Below are positions 22,477 to 31,516 of a stretch of DNA of 64,000 bases, one piece after another. The notes under the pieces are model-generated. The model was given only the letters and a program-made list of their open reading frames with translations, searched no databases and had not been told where the DNA came from. Source of the DNA: Deltaproteobacteria bacterium (lineage in GTDB: Bacteria > Myxococcota_A > Polyangia > Polyangiales > Polyangiaceae). The translations under genes and the position numbers were made by a program. How positions within the stretch are numbered: position 1 is the first letter of the stretch; the number at the start of each line of letters is the position of its first letter. Where the stretch lies: positions 53,838 to 117,837 of the forward strand of contig JACRCQ010000002.1 of NCBI GenBank assembly GCA_016218915.1, in the 5' to 3' direction.

Positions 22477-23280
22477 ATGGGACACCCCAGCGTCGTCTTC
22501 CTGTGCGATTCCTGCAATCGAGAATCTGTCGTTCCTGCGCACCGGGTTTCCCCTGATGCAAAGTGCCGGGGATGCGGAGCAGCTCGGCCCGCCGCTGGCG
22601 TCATGCTCCTTCCTGATGACGAGGCCATCGAGCTCGCCGTGCAGAGCTGCGCGCAATCGATGTTCCTCACCCTGTGCGATGGGGAGGAAGAGCAGGCGAA
22701 GGTCCGACGCGCCCTGTTGGAAGCCGCGCGCTCCTTTGCGAATCGAGTGCTCCTGGCGCTCGCCCCAGCCACGGAATGCCCGAGGACGCGTGCGACGTAT
22801 CAGGTGACCGCTTCGCCTACCCATCTGTTCCTCGTCTCCACAAGAAAGCTCGCCAGCATGGAGGGGGGCATTGTGCTTGCGGAGTTCTGGCGGTGGATGG
22901 TCAACACGGCCGTCCGCTTCACCATCCCGCCGATGAAGCACACCCCATCGCCTTGCCTGCGCTGTGGTGGGCGCACATTGATTCGCTGCCTCCCCGTCGA
23001 GCAGGCCGTGGTGGAAGGCACGGACTACACCACGGCTTGTCTTCGAAGGATGGCAGTGACCTACGTCGCGCGGACAACCCCGGTCACGACCGGAGCGCTG
23101 GGCACCAGCACCACCGAGCTCTGCCAGGACCCAGGCGCAGCGGCTGGCGCCCTCGAGGCCTTCGTATGCAAGGCGTGTGGACATGTGGAGTGGTTCGCCA
23201 CGGGCGCGGAAGACATCCCCATCGGCCCGGAGCATCGCACGGAGCTGATCGAGCTCAAAGGCCAGAGCCCCTATCGGTGA
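22477..23280 (+). CDS. Zinc-ribbon protein, function unknown
   Basis: A 267-residue cytoplasmic protein. An N-terminal zinc-finger-like motif (FLCDSCNRES with CRGCGAARP) covers residues 8-37. Two more CxxC pairs lie later, in CLRCGGRT and CKACGHVEW, consistent with treble-clef or ribbon zinc sites. The middle part is helical with no recognised domain. The start at 22477 gives the zinc motif at the N-terminus; an in-frame ATG at 22441 would add 12 residues and cannot be excluded. The divergent lipoprotein starts 70 bases upstream. Function unknown. Confidence 0.7.
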   Translation: MGHPSVVFLCDSCNRESVVPAHRVSPDAKCRGCGAARPAAGVMLLPDDEAIELAVQSCAQSMFLTLCDGEEEQAKVRRALLEAARSFANRVLLALAPATECPRTRATYQVTASPTHLFLVSTRKLASMEGGIVLAEFWRWMVNTAVRFTIPPMKHTPSPCLRCGGRTLIRCLPVEQAVVEGTDYTTACLRRMAVTYVARTTPVTTGALGTSTTELCQDPGAAAGALEAFVCKACGHVEWFATGAEDIPIGPEHRTELIELKGQSPYR

Positions 23281-23317
23281 TCATCCTGCCTCCGCTCACT
23301 TTCCACACAGGCCGTCT

Positions 23318-24790
23318 GTGCGCTACGCTCCTGCTGTGAGGAGCGCTTCGTCGTCATCGGGGTTCGCGGCAGCGATCGCGATCGCTTGCTGCGCGTGCGG
23401 GGCCAGGACCGCTCTGCGCGTCGAAGAAGGGCTCGCTGCCGACGCCTCGGCTGGCGACAGCGCAGTCTCGGACGCAAAGCTCGAAGGCGATGCGCCCGCG
23501 GACGTGCCCCCACCGACGCCGTGTGAGCTTGCATTGGCAGGAGATCCGGTTCCGGTCCTGTCGTTCGCCGGAGCGACCGCCGATGCCTCCGAGATCGTCG
23601 TTCTTTCGCCCGGCGACGACTCGCACCCGGCCACGATTGCGCTCAAGGCGCGCAATGCAGATGCCAACATGTGGCACCCTGAGATCCACGTCGCGAAGCT
23701 GTCCGTCGACACACCTTGGCCCTCGGGCGTGGTGGTCGACAAGCCTCTGACGCTGTTCGCGTTCGAGGCGCACGAGTGGGGCCAGATGTCCCACGCTCCG
23801 GGAACCGGCAGCGGGCTCGCGATGCTGTGGGGATATGCCGGTGCGCTGCAGGATCCGGAGAGCCTGCGATTCAGGACGTTCGACACGGAATCGTGGACGC
23901 CTGGCGCCAACGTGGATGTCCTGATGGGGAACGCGACCGCGATCGGGTTGGTGCCAGGACGCGGAGTATCCTCGAGCGGCACGGCGTGGGAAGGGGAAGG
24001 ATACGGCGCTGCGTGGCGCGGCGCCTACAGCGCAGATGCGGGTACGCAACCCTACGTGGCAGTCTTGAGCTCGCAGGGCAAGATCCAGCTCGGCCCGTTT
24101 GCCATCGCATCGCCCTCCTCCTATCCGGGACGGGAAGGTTCGCTGGTGTGGAACGGCACTTCCTGGCTGGTCACCACGTCGTTCTCGACGTGCGAATCCG
24201 TGGAGCCGTTCTGCATCCCGAACACGATGGTCGTCTACAGCTGGAAGCCCTTGTCCGGAGCAGGCGCCAAAGAGAGCTTGCAGATCACCGCTTCCTTCCC
24301 GACCCTTCCTTCCAACGCATCTCCAGGCGTGCCGCACATCGCCCAATACGCGGGCATCACGACCGTAGGCTGGACCGAGCGCGAAGCAGCGGATGCGGAT
24401 GCGCCGCGAACGCTGCGCGTGGTGCAGATCGGCCTGGATGGTGCTCCGATCAAGGCTCCGCTGACCCTGGCACAGGGCGTGCTCCCGACAGGCTCGATCT
24501 TCCTGTCGAGCAGCGAGCTTGGCGTGATCCTGATGTGGCCCGAGCGGGGAGACACGAGCGTTCCCCCGGAGCAACCCGGGCATTACCGAATGATCGTGCA
24601 TCACCTCGCAGCCGACGGGACCCAGCTGCAGCTGCCGATTCGGATCCCCACGACGCGGCCGGAGTACTACCAGGGGACCTTTGCTGCCTCGATCTCCAGA
24701 CCGCGCGGAGCGCTCCTGGCATGGTCGGCCGTGACCAAGGCAGACCCGAACCACGGCTCGATCTTCCTCTCCCGCCTCGACTGCAAGTGA
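23318..24790 (+). CDS. Large lipoprotein, possible beta-propeller
   Basis: A 490-residue predicted lipoprotein. A hydrophobic segment (GFAAAIAIACCACGA) contains overlapping lipobox candidates, followed by an Asp/Ala-rich linker. The remainder alternates short beta-like blades containing Trp/Gly turns (WEGEGYGAAWRGAY, YPGREGSLVWNGTSWLVTTS, TTVGWTEREAADADAPRTLR), suggesting a propeller. No ATG fits; GTG at 23318 or 23336 are the candidate starts and the first is listed. It is followed 47 bases later by another lipoprotein on the same strand. Function unknown. Confidence 0.7.
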   Translation: MRYAPAVRSASSSSGFAAAIAIACCACGARTALRVEEGLAADASAGDSAVSDAKLEGDAPADVPPPTPCELALAGDPVPVLSFAGATADASEIVVLSPGDDSHPATIALKARNADANMWHPEIHVAKLSVDTPWPSGVVVDKPLTLFAFEAHEWGQMSHAPGTGSGLAMLWGYAGALQDPESLRFRTFDTESWTPGANVDVLMGNATAIGLVPGRGVSSSGTAWEGEGYGAAWRGAYSADAGTQPYVAVLSSQGKIQLGPFAIASPSSYPGREGSLVWNGTSWLVTTSFSTCESVEPFCIPNTMVVYSWKPLSGAGAKESLQITASFPTLPSNASPGVPHIAQYAGITTVGWTEREAADADAPRTLRVVQIGLDGAPIKAPLTLAQGVLPTGSIFLSSSELGVILMWPERGDTSVPPEQPGHYRMIVHHLAADGTQLQLPIRIPTTRPEYYQGTFAASISRPRGALLAWSAVTKADPNHGSIFLSRLDCK

Positions 24791-24837
24791 CTGATCGCGG
24801 CTTGCATGATAGGATCGCGGATCTCCTGGAGGCATCC

Positions 24838-25986
24838 ATGGTTCCTGGTCTCCGTCGGATCGGTCCAGCACTCGCTGCCGTGATCGGCGCAGGGTGTGGA
24901 GGGGATGGCGCGACCGCGAGCGTGTACGGCGACGCGGCCACTCTCGAGGTGGGAAGTGATGCCCCGATGCAGGAGGCGGGCGTTGACGCGCCGCACGACG
25001 CCGGAGGCGACCTGGCCCACGAGGCGGACGCAGGCTCGATCAAGGACGTCGGCGCTGAGGAAGGGGCTGTGCCCGCGTGCACGACCAGCGTCGAGTGCGA
25101 CGACGCCAACCCTTGCACGACCGATACCTGCGATCAGGGTTCGTGCGAGCACGTGGCCATTTCGGGCAAGCACCTGGCCTGCCATGACCACGAGTGCGGC
25201 GCAGTGGACAACACTGCCACCGCGTGCACGGACAAGGGGGGCTGCACCTCTGCCGGCGACCTGTGCGACGTGCCTGCGGCCGGCACCTGCCCTTCGAGCC
25301 AGTGCCCCTTTGACGCCCAGGACCGGTACCTGGACGGGCACTTCCCCCACTTCGGGACGCCGTACAACGACGAGTGGTACTATTACTCAGGCGAGACCAT
25401 CACCAACCCGGACTTCCCCAAGTTCACGTCGCACAGCTGCAACAACGACTCCCTGCACGGCGTCACGCGCAGCAGCGGCCACGTGCGTGCGCTGCACAAG
25501 GGAGTCATCGACGTGACTTTCACGGGCTTGAGTACGGCGCAGGCCAACCTGATCAAGGACACGCTCAATAGCCCCAAAGGCTGGGTGCGCGCTGGATTGA
25601 AGTTCAACTTCGGCACAAGCTTCTCCTCGGCCACGGACATCCAGTTCAAGTATTGCGCGTCGTGCAGTATCAGCGTCTCTGGCCCACAGGGCAACACGAC
25701 CGACCCGTGCGGCAGCGGAGAGCTTGCCCACCACGACTCGGACTACAATGTGATCAACTTCTCGGCCGCCAGCTGCTTCAACGATCTCTCGAGCTGCTCG
25801 CGCTGGCTGGTCAACCACGAGGTCGGCCACGCCCTGGGGCTCGCGGATCGGGAGAATCCGGCCACAGAAGGCAAGACGATCATGAACCACACGCACTACT
25901 ACAGCATCGTGTGGCCGAGCGACGCGCTGATCGACATGGTGGTGGCCCTCAGGGCCTGTCGCGGGAAGAGCTGTATCAAGCCCTGA
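24838..25986 (+). CDS. Lipoprotein with metzincin-like zinc metalloprotease domain
   Basis: A 382-residue lipoprotein with lipobox VIGAGC (Cys19) preceded by a good ribosome site (GGAGG about 10 bases before the ATG). An acidic linker leads to a small Cys-rich module (CDDANPCTTDTCDQGSC). The C-terminal catalytic domain contains NHEVGHALGLADRE, matching HExxHxxGxxD of metzincin-type proteases, with a downstream Met in KTIMNHTHYY as possible Met-turn. The segment before it (GLSTAQANLIKDTLNSPKGW, RAGLKFNFG) is reminiscent of DUF3152. It is probably a surface protease. It lies 21 bases upstream of the next lipoprotein gene, likely one transcript. Confidence 0.8.
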   Translation: MVPGLRRIGPALAAVIGAGCGGDGATASVYGDAATLEVGSDAPMQEAGVDAPHDAGGDLAHEADAGSIKDVGAEEGAVPACTTSVECDDANPCTTDTCDQGSCEHVAISGKHLACHDHECGAVDNTATACTDKGGCTSAGDLCDVPAAGTCPSSQCPFDAQDRYLDGHFPHFGTPYNDEWYYYSGETITNPDFPKFTSHSCNNDSLHGVTRSSGHVRALHKGVIDVTFTGLSTAQANLIKDTLNSPKGWVRAGLKFNFGTSFSSATDIQFKYCASCSISVSGPQGNTTDPCGSGELAHHDSDYNVINFSAASCFNDLSSCSRWLVNHEVGHALGLADRENPATEGKTIMNHTHYYSIVWPSDALIDMVVALRACRGKSCIKP

Positions 25987-26007
25987 CAAGACAAGGAGTC
26001 CGTCGCA

Positions 26008-27369
26008 ATGAAACACCTCGTGGGATGGTCCTTGGCATGCTGCCTCCTGGGGATGGCTGCCTGCGGCGATGACAACTCGACCGCCACCGGCCCCGGCCAC
26101 GGCGGCGCAGCGGCTTCGCAAGACGGCAGCGTGGGAGGCACAGCAGCGACCGGCGGAGCGAAAGGTGGTTCAGGCGGAATGGGCGGTGTGCCGATCGATG
26201 CCGGGCCCAGCTGTCCTGGGGGAAAGAAGACGACCCTGAGCGGGACCGTGCTCGCACCGACGAAGATCTCGCCGGATCCGCTTCCCAACGTCGCTGTCTA
26301 CGTACCGGCTGGACCGGTGGAGGCTTTCTCCCCGGGGGTCTCCTGCGTTCGTTGCGGCGAGGAGAGCGCTTTCATCACGCGAACCGTGTCCAAGTCCGAT
26401 GGCACGTTCGTGCTGGAGGATGTACCCGCAGGCACGAACGTGCCGATCGTCCTGCAGGCCGGGCGGTGGCGCCGGCAGGTGCAGGTGCCGGTCGTGACGG
26501 CTTGCACGGACACAGCGCTCCCCGCGGAGCTGAGCCATCTTCCACGTAGCCAGGCCGAAGGGGACATCCCCAGGATGGCGCTGCAGACCGGCTATGTAGA
26601 TGGACTCGAGTGTCTGCTCGCCAAGATCCTCGATCCTGCGGAGCTCACTGCGCCGACCGGTACAGGGCGCGTGCATCTGTACAAGGGGAGCGGCGCGGAT
26701 GCAGTGCCTGCGCTTCCCCCCTCCAGCGACTTGTGGGGCGATGCAGCCCGCCTACAGGGGTATGACGTCGCATTCTTCCCCTGCGACTTCACCACGTCCT
26801 CGACCGAGCCGGCCATGCCGGCTGCAGGCGTCAAGAACCTCGTGGACTACGCAGACATCGGGGGTCGTCTGTTTCTCACCCACGGTGGCGGCAAGTGGCT
26901 CAAGGAAACCGTCCCGCCTCCCTATCCGGGCCTGGTCCAGTTCAACATTCAACCGGATCCCCAGTCACCCCTGCCCTCCTCGGTGGACACGTCCTTTCCC
27001 AAGGGCCAGGTCTTTGCAGAATGGCTCGTCGTGGTGGGCGTGAGCACCAAGCTCGGCGAGATCAACGTGGATCACGCGCAATGGTACGTCGACTCGGTAC
27101 AGCCGCCTGCGCAGCGCTGGATCCACTCGGCCTCGCCGGTCACAGTCCAGCACTTCACGTTCACCACGCCCATCACTGCGAAGGACGGCGAAGAGTGCGG
27201 ACGCGTGCTGTTCAGCAACTTCCACGTAAAGGCAGCGCCTGAGGGAGCGACGTTCCCTGCGCACTGCACGGACGTGGACAAGCCGCTGGATACCAACGAG
27301 AAGGTCATCGAGTACATGCTGTTCGACACGACCGGGTGCGTGCAGTCGGACCAGGATCCTGTGAAGTAG
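26008..27369 (+). CDS. Lipoprotein with carboxypeptidase-regulatory-like domain
   Basis: A 453-residue lipoprotein with lipobox MAACG (Cys19) and a Gly-rich linker to about residue 65. A beta-sandwich like carboxypeptidase-regulatory (CarboxypepD_reg) domains follows (TLSGTVLAPTK, SDGTFVLEDVPAGTNVPIVL). A larger C-terminal domain includes YDVAFFPCDF, GRLFLTHGGGKWL and GRVLFSNFHVKA, resembling the ThuA/glutamine-amidotransferase-like arrangement of secreted myxobacterial proteins. That part is inference. AAGGAG precedes the start. Probably co-transcribed with the metalloprotease lipoprotein upstream. Confidence 0.78.
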   Translation: MKHLVGWSLACCLLGMAACGDDNSTATGPGHGGAAASQDGSVGGTAATGGAKGGSGGMGGVPIDAGPSCPGGKKTTLSGTVLAPTKISPDPLPNVAVYVPAGPVEAFSPGVSCVRCGEESAFITRTVSKSDGTFVLEDVPAGTNVPIVLQAGRWRRQVQVPVVTACTDTALPAELSHLPRSQAEGDIPRMALQTGYVDGLECLLAKILDPAELTAPTGTGRVHLYKGSGADAVPALPPSSDLWGDAARLQGYDVAFFPCDFTTSSTEPAMPAAGVKNLVDYADIGGRLFLTHGGGKWLKETVPPPYPGLVQFNIQPDPQSPLPSSVDTSFPKGQVFAEWLVVVGVSTKLGEINVDHAQWYVDSVQPPAQRWIHSASPVTVQHFTFTTPITAKDGEECGRVLFSNFHVKAAPEGATFPAHCTDVDKPLDTNEKVIEYMLFDTTGCVQSDQDPVK

Positions 27370-27398
27370 TTCGCGCCCCTTGGCCGAACGGCAGCGGC

Positions 27399-28901
27399 TC
27401 AGCCTCCGGGCTTGAGCCGGACCGTCAGCCCTCGTCGACGGAGCCTGGCCCCTTCCTGGAGCACATCCGCACAAGTCGGGAATTCCGTGACCGAAATCGT
27501 GGCTTGAGCATCCTGATCGTCGATTTGCAGTCGGACCGCGGTGCCGAGGTGAACCCACACATTTCCAAGCACGGGTCGTGATTGATGGATTCCCCGGACC
27601 GCCGGGACAAGCGCCGTAGTGTAGCCCTCGGCAGCGGCCACGTCGGCGATGCCGATCAATCGGCGAGCCGTGGTGCCGGGTCTACAGCCGAGGACGATCA
27701 CCCCCGGAAATGCCTTGCCCGGGTTCAGCTGCTTCCACAACTCGCGCTTGTTGCGCAGGATCATTCCGGCAGACTCGGGGTCGCCGTAGTTCATGCCATC
27801 GATCAACGCGTTCCCGACATCGACAGTCGTGGCATCCACAAGCTCGTCAGGTGCGTCTCCAGTGTCCAGGCCGATGAAGTCTGGGTAGGAGCCCCAAATC
27901 CCAGGCGGATTGATTGGAAATGGGAGTGCGTTCTCCTGTGCGTACGGGCGCGTGACAAGGGTGAGCAGTAGCGCTCCACCGAGGAAGCCAGCGCTGACCC
28001 AGAGGCGCGTGACGCCTGGCTCAACAGCTTTGCATCGCCTGCGGCGAACCAGGGCAGGCGTGAGACAGGCGGCGCAGATCGCCAGAGTGCTCAGTGCGCC
28101 TCCCGCCAGCGCAAACCCGGAGAACAGAGCGAGTCTGCGTTCGCCGAACTCCAGCATGTCTGCCTCGCACGTGAGGCGGTCCACGGGGTTCAACATGTCT
28201 CCCCCACAAGGCGGCGTATCCATAGCCGCGCAGAGGTACTCGTGGATTCCGATGCTCATGGGGACCACAGCGGTCGCCGCCAGGCAGAGCGCAGCCGCGA
28301 GCACCGATCTCTTGGCAGGCCCAGGCGAATTCACCCAGGAAGCCACAGAGTCGTCGGAGCGAACATGGCGACGAAACGGCGAGCCGATCGATGGCTGCGG
28401 AGCCTGCAGAGCGATGCGGGCCGCACGCTGCAGCCCGTGGTAGCGAAGGACGTCTGCCAAGTGCGATGCCCACGCGAAAGCAGCCAGAAATCCAAGTAGC
28501 AGACAGAAGGATGCGCCCAGGTTGAGAGCTTCTGAGCCGTCGATGAGCGCCAGAAGGACCCGCCATCGGTCGTCGCCGCGCCAGGAGTCGGGCTTGGGCT
28601 GGCGCAGCGCGATCTGGAGAGACAACCACATCGAAGCTGGAACGAGGAGCAGGGAGAGCGCAGCCGCGATCGCCGGCCCCAGGGAGGGTCGCTGTGCCAG
28701 CACCACCCGCGCCCACTCGCCCCGGGTTGCCAGGGACTGCAGCTCTGCAGCCGCACGGTGAACAGTCCGCGATCGGAGCGCGAGATACCCGTGCGCAACC
28801 ATGCAAACCAGCCAGGCGACCAGGACCAGCCAGGACGGAGTGTGACGGTCCCAGAAGAACCAGTGGAGATGAAAATACGGACAGGCAACGAGCGGCTGCA
28901 T
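27399..28901 (-). CDS. Polytopic membrane protein with C-terminal soluble domain (paralogue A)
   Basis: A 500-residue membrane protein with about six hydrophobic segments (near 24-43, 75-95, 112-145, 195-220, 262-290, 305-325) and a C-terminal soluble domain of about 170 residues. That domain (PGVIVLGCRPGTTARRLIGI, AAEGYTTALVPAV) is vaguely like ExbD/TolR periplasmic domains, which is an inference. It shares an obvious colinear homology with the protein at 29895-31403, including TRPYAQENALPF after the last membrane segment. The start is one base after the stop of a 44-residue membrane ORF, suggesting coupling. Function unknown. Confidence 0.8.
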   Translation of the reverse strand: MQPLVACPYFHLHWFFWDRHTPSWLVLVAWLVCMVAHGYLALRSRTVHRAAAELQSLATRGEWARVVLAQRPSLGPAIAAALSLLLVPASMWLSLQIALRQPKPDSWRGDDRWRVLLALIDGSEALNLGASFCLLLGFLAAFAWASHLADVLRYHGLQRAARIALQAPQPSIGSPFRRHVRSDDSVASWVNSPGPAKRSVLAAALCLAATAVVPMSIGIHEYLCAAMDTPPCGGDMLNPVDRLTCEADMLEFGERRLALFSGFALAGGALSTLAICAACLTPALVRRRRCKAVEPGVTRLWVSAGFLGGALLLTLVTRPYAQENALPFPINPPGIWGSYPDFIGLDTGDAPDELVDATTVDVGNALIDGMNYGDPESAGMILRNKRELWKQLNPGKAFPGVIVLGCRPGTTARRLIGIADVAAAEGYTTALVPAVRGIHQSRPVLGNVWVHLGTAVRLQIDDQDAQATISVTEFPTCADVLQEGARLRRRGLTVRLKPGG

Positions 28902-28902
28902 G

Positions 28903-29037
28903 TCAGTACCACAGGAAGCGCGTCATCTGCCCGGTGAACAGCGTGTAGTGGTACAGGAACCTTACGATCGAGCCCAACAGCATCAGAGCTGTCACCACGA
29001 CTACCGCGCTCTGGACCGCCACATCCGGACGTCGCAT
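28903..29037 (-). CDS. Small membrane protein, 44 residues
   Basis: A short ORF with a strong ribosome site: GGAGG five bases before the ATG at 29037. It has an N-terminal charged stretch (MRRPDVAVQS), one hydrophobic helix (AVVVVTALMLLGSIVRFLYH) and an aromatic C-terminus ending RFLWY. The stop is followed after one base by the ATG of the polytopic membrane protein, so the pair is probably translationally coupled and may form a complex. The second paralogue at 31403 has no equivalent partner. It is likely to be missed by length cut-offs. Confidence 0.7.
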   Translation of the reverse strand: MRRPDVAVQSAVVVVTALMLLGSIVRFLYHYTLFTGQMTRFLWY

Positions 29038-29090
29038 GGTCACCTCCGTCGCCGCGGGTCGCAAGCCAAACAAGGTCGCAAGTCAGTCGT

Positions 29091-29110
29091 GTGCCCTGGA
29101 ACCGACAACC
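29091..29110. promoter_or_regulatory. Upstream element shared by two membrane-protein paralogues (copy 1)
   Basis: The core GTGCCCTGGAACCGACAA here recurs at 31421-31440, upstream of the second paralogue, in the same orientation relative to the gene. Flanking bases (CCCAGCG, TGTTCCC) are also partly shared. It lies about 55 bases upstream of the small ORF that precedes paralogue A. It is a candidate promoter or operator retained after gene duplication. Confidence 0.45.
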
Positions 29111-29218
29111 AGCTCCCAGCGATGTTCCCCGAAACTTCGCTGCCTGGCGCTTCGCCGCTTCGGACCAGGCACGGCGGCGTCGTGGAGTTCTGCGACTTGA
29201 TGTAGGATCAGCTCGCAG

Positions 29219-29938
29219 ATGCTCAATCGCAAGTCCACTGCCTGGAAGAAGAGCCGAAAGCTCGGCGACGTCTTTGGCGGCCGCAAGTGGCCCAAGCTCG
29301 CGGACAAGATCTTTGCGCGCTGCCATTCCTTGAAGCGTCCGTCCAAGGGCGAGCCAACGCCCATCCTGATCGAGGACAACCCATCGCGAGACTTCTTCTT
29401 CCCGATCCGGGGCGTCGATGCGCTCGCGGCGTTCGAGGGGCTTCCGAACCAGGACATTCAGGGCATCACCCACCTATGGCTTCGCAGGCTCAAACGAGCT
29501 GACTACGAGTCCGGATCCGCACCCTACGCGGAATTCATCTGTGGCAGCGGAGTGCGCGTCGTGGTCCTGTATCCCTGGCCAAAGGACATGATGCTCCGTT
29601 TCGGTCCTGACAAGCCGCGTCGTTCGGTCCTGCGCCGCTACGGCCCTTGGTGCCAAGACCTGGTATTCGAGGACGGCGTGTGGGCGCTCCGCTGGAACCT
29701 CGACGCCCTTCGCCGGTTCTACGTCGAGCACCTGCTGTTTCATGAAGTGGGGCACCACGTGGACAGCTTTCGGCGGCGCTTCACCGAAGCGAACAAGACG
29801 AGGGTCGAGGAATTTGCCGATCAATACGCCATAGCGTGGTCGGCTGCCGGAGTCCTCGAGCTCCGGGCGTCGGCGGAACCGGAGCCGCAAACGCTCACCC
29901 GCCGGTCGCGAGCCCCACGCTCATCCCCTCGCGCCTGA
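29219..29938 (+). CDS. HEXXH zinc-binding protein (gluzincin-like)
   Basis: A 239-residue protein without signal peptide. The C-terminal third carries LLFHEVGHHVDSF, an HEXXH motif, followed by RVEEFADQYAI, where a Glu could be the third zinc ligand as in gluzincin-type peptidases. The N-terminal part is basic (MLNRKSTAWKKSRKLGD). It sits between the two homologous membrane proteins, in the opposite orientation, and its last 44 bases overlap the end of the second. A role in processing or regulating those membrane proteins is a guess from position only. Confidence 0.72.
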   Translation: MLNRKSTAWKKSRKLGDVFGGRKWPKLADKIFARCHSLKRPSKGEPTPILIEDNPSRDFFFPIRGVDALAAFEGLPNQDIQGITHLWLRRLKRADYESGSAPYAEFICGSGVRVVVLYPWPKDMMLRFGPDKPRRSVLRRYGPWCQDLVFEDGVWALRWNLDALRRFYVEHLLFHEVGHHVDSFRRRFTEANKTRVEEFADQYAIAWSAAGVLELRASAEPEPQTLTRRSRAPRSSPRA

Positions 29939-31403
29939 GTCTTGCCCCTTCCTGGAGAATATCCGCGCAGGTCGCAAAGTCGGATTCGGAGATCGTAGCC
30001 GCTGCATCCGGGTCGTCGATCTGCAGCTTCACCGCAGAGCCTATTTCGATGGTCACATGGCCGAGAAGCGGACGGGTCTGATGCACCCGGCGAGCCGCTG
30101 CAAGCAGTGCAGTCGTGTACCCCTCGGCTGCGGCAATCTCTGCGATGCGCGTCAACTGGCGGGCCGTGGCGCCAGGACGGCAGGCCAGAATCACCACGCC
30201 CGGAGGTTTTCTTTCAGGGTGCAAGAATCTCCAGAGATCGCGGTCCATCTGGAGCGTCTCTTTGGCGTCGTATGGCTTCGTCCCGGGCTTTTTGCCCTCG
30301 AGCGGCTCTGCGCCAACGTCCACAACCACCTCGTCATCGATCTCGTCCGGAGCGTCGATCGCACCCAACCCTATGGTTTCTCCCCGGTGCCCCCAGTTTT
30401 GCTCCGAGTCAGAGACGAACGGAAGCGCGTTCTCCTGTGCATAGGGGCGGGTCACCCATGTGAGCAGCAGCGTACCGCCAAGGCACGCAGCACTGACCCA
30501 GAGACGCACAGTGCCCGGCTCAACTTCCGCGCATCGCCTGCGACGGACCATGGCGGGAGCGAGCAGGGCTGCGCAAATTGCCACCACACCCAACGCCCCG
30601 CCTGCAACTGCGATCCCGCTGAACTTCTCGAGACTGGCCTCGCCCTTGATCAAGCATAGCTGCCTCTCGTAGTCAGCTCCCTTTCCCCTGGGAAACCAGG
30701 CTCCCATGGATTGCGCGTCTGCCGCGCCAGAAAAGTAGTCGTGGATTCCGATGCTCATCGGCACTACCGCAGCAACTGCCAGGAAGATTGCGCCCGCTAC
30801 CATCGTCGCCCTGCGCGGGCCTGGCGCTGCGACCCAGGCGGCAACGAGGTCGTCAAACCGGGCATGACGGCGAAATGGAGAGCCGATCGTTGGCGATGGG
30901 GCCAGCAGCGCCAACCTCGCAGCGCGCTGCAGCCCTCGGAATCGGAGCCAGTCCGCGATGTTGCTTCCCCAGGCGAAAGCCAGCAGGATTCCCACGAAAA
31001 GTGCGAAGGATGCGCACAGATTCAATGCCTCCCGCCACTCCCAGAGCGCCTGGACCAATCGTTCGCGTTCCTCCCAAACCCAGAGCCACGTCTTGGGCGG
31101 GCGATAGGCCAGATAGTACGACCGCCACACCGTCGCCGGCACGACGAGCAGCGAGATTCCCGCCGCGATCGCTGGAACTTTGGACAGCCTCGGAACCCGC
31201 AGCACCTGCGACCAATCGCCTCGGACTGCCAAGGACTGCACCGCCTCGACGGTCCTGTGGACAGCACGCGAACGGCACGCAAGCCATCCGTGCGCCGCTG
31301 CGCACAGAAGCCAGCCCACCACGATCAGCCGATTCGGGCTGCCGTGCCCCAGGTGGAACCAATCGAGATCGGGCGGAGGTACGCACGCGAGGATCGGGTG
31401 CAC
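29895..31403 (-). CDS. Polytopic membrane protein (paralogue B)
   Basis: A 502-residue homologue of the protein at 27399-28901 with the same membrane layout and C-terminal domain. Shared stretches include SIGIHDYFSG versus SIGIHEYLCA, VTRPYAQENALPF, and AEGYTTALLAAARRVHQTRP. No ATG aligns with the paralogue's start; the GTG at 31403, with GGGAG about seven bases upstream, gives a matching N-terminus (HPILACVPPPDLDWFHLG). A longer frame reaches 31439. The 3' end overlaps the HEXXH gene. Function unknown; the duplication looks ancient because identity is only moderate. Confidence 0.8.
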   Translation of the reverse strand: MHPILACVPPPDLDWFHLGHGSPNRLIVVGWLLCAAAHGWLACRSRAVHRTVEAVQSLAVRGDWSQVLRVPRLSKVPAIAAGISLLVVPATVWRSYYLAYRPPKTWLWVWEERERLVQALWEWREALNLCASFALFVGILLAFAWGSNIADWLRFRGLQRAARLALLAPSPTIGSPFRRHARFDDLVAAWVAAPGPRRATMVAGAIFLAVAAVVPMSIGIHDYFSGAADAQSMGAWFPRGKGADYERQLCLIKGEASLEKFSGIAVAGGALGVVAICAALLAPAMVRRRRCAEVEPGTVRLWVSAACLGGTLLLTWVTRPYAQENALPFVSDSEQNWGHRGETIGLGAIDAPDEIDDEVVVDVGAEPLEGKKPGTKPYDAKETLQMDRDLWRFLHPERKPPGVVILACRPGATARQLTRIAEIAAAEGYTTALLAAARRVHQTRPLLGHVTIEIGSAVKLQIDDPDAAATISESDFATCADILQEGARLRREGMSVGLATGG

Positions 31404-31420
31404 CTTAGGACTCCCAAGTG

Positions 31421-31440
31421 TGTGCCCTGGAACCGACAAT
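31421..31440. promoter_or_regulatory. Upstream element shared by two membrane-protein paralogues (copy 2)
   Basis: Second copy of the conserved element described at 29091-29110, about 18 bases upstream of the GTG start of paralogue B. The close position to the start suggests it may include -10/initiation sequences. Confidence 0.45.
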
Positions 31441-31516
31441 CGCCCGCCCGCGTTGTTCCCTTGCCCGCGCCCGTCCCCTGATGCGCCCGCACCCTCCCTC
31501 GGCTATCCTCCCGCCC

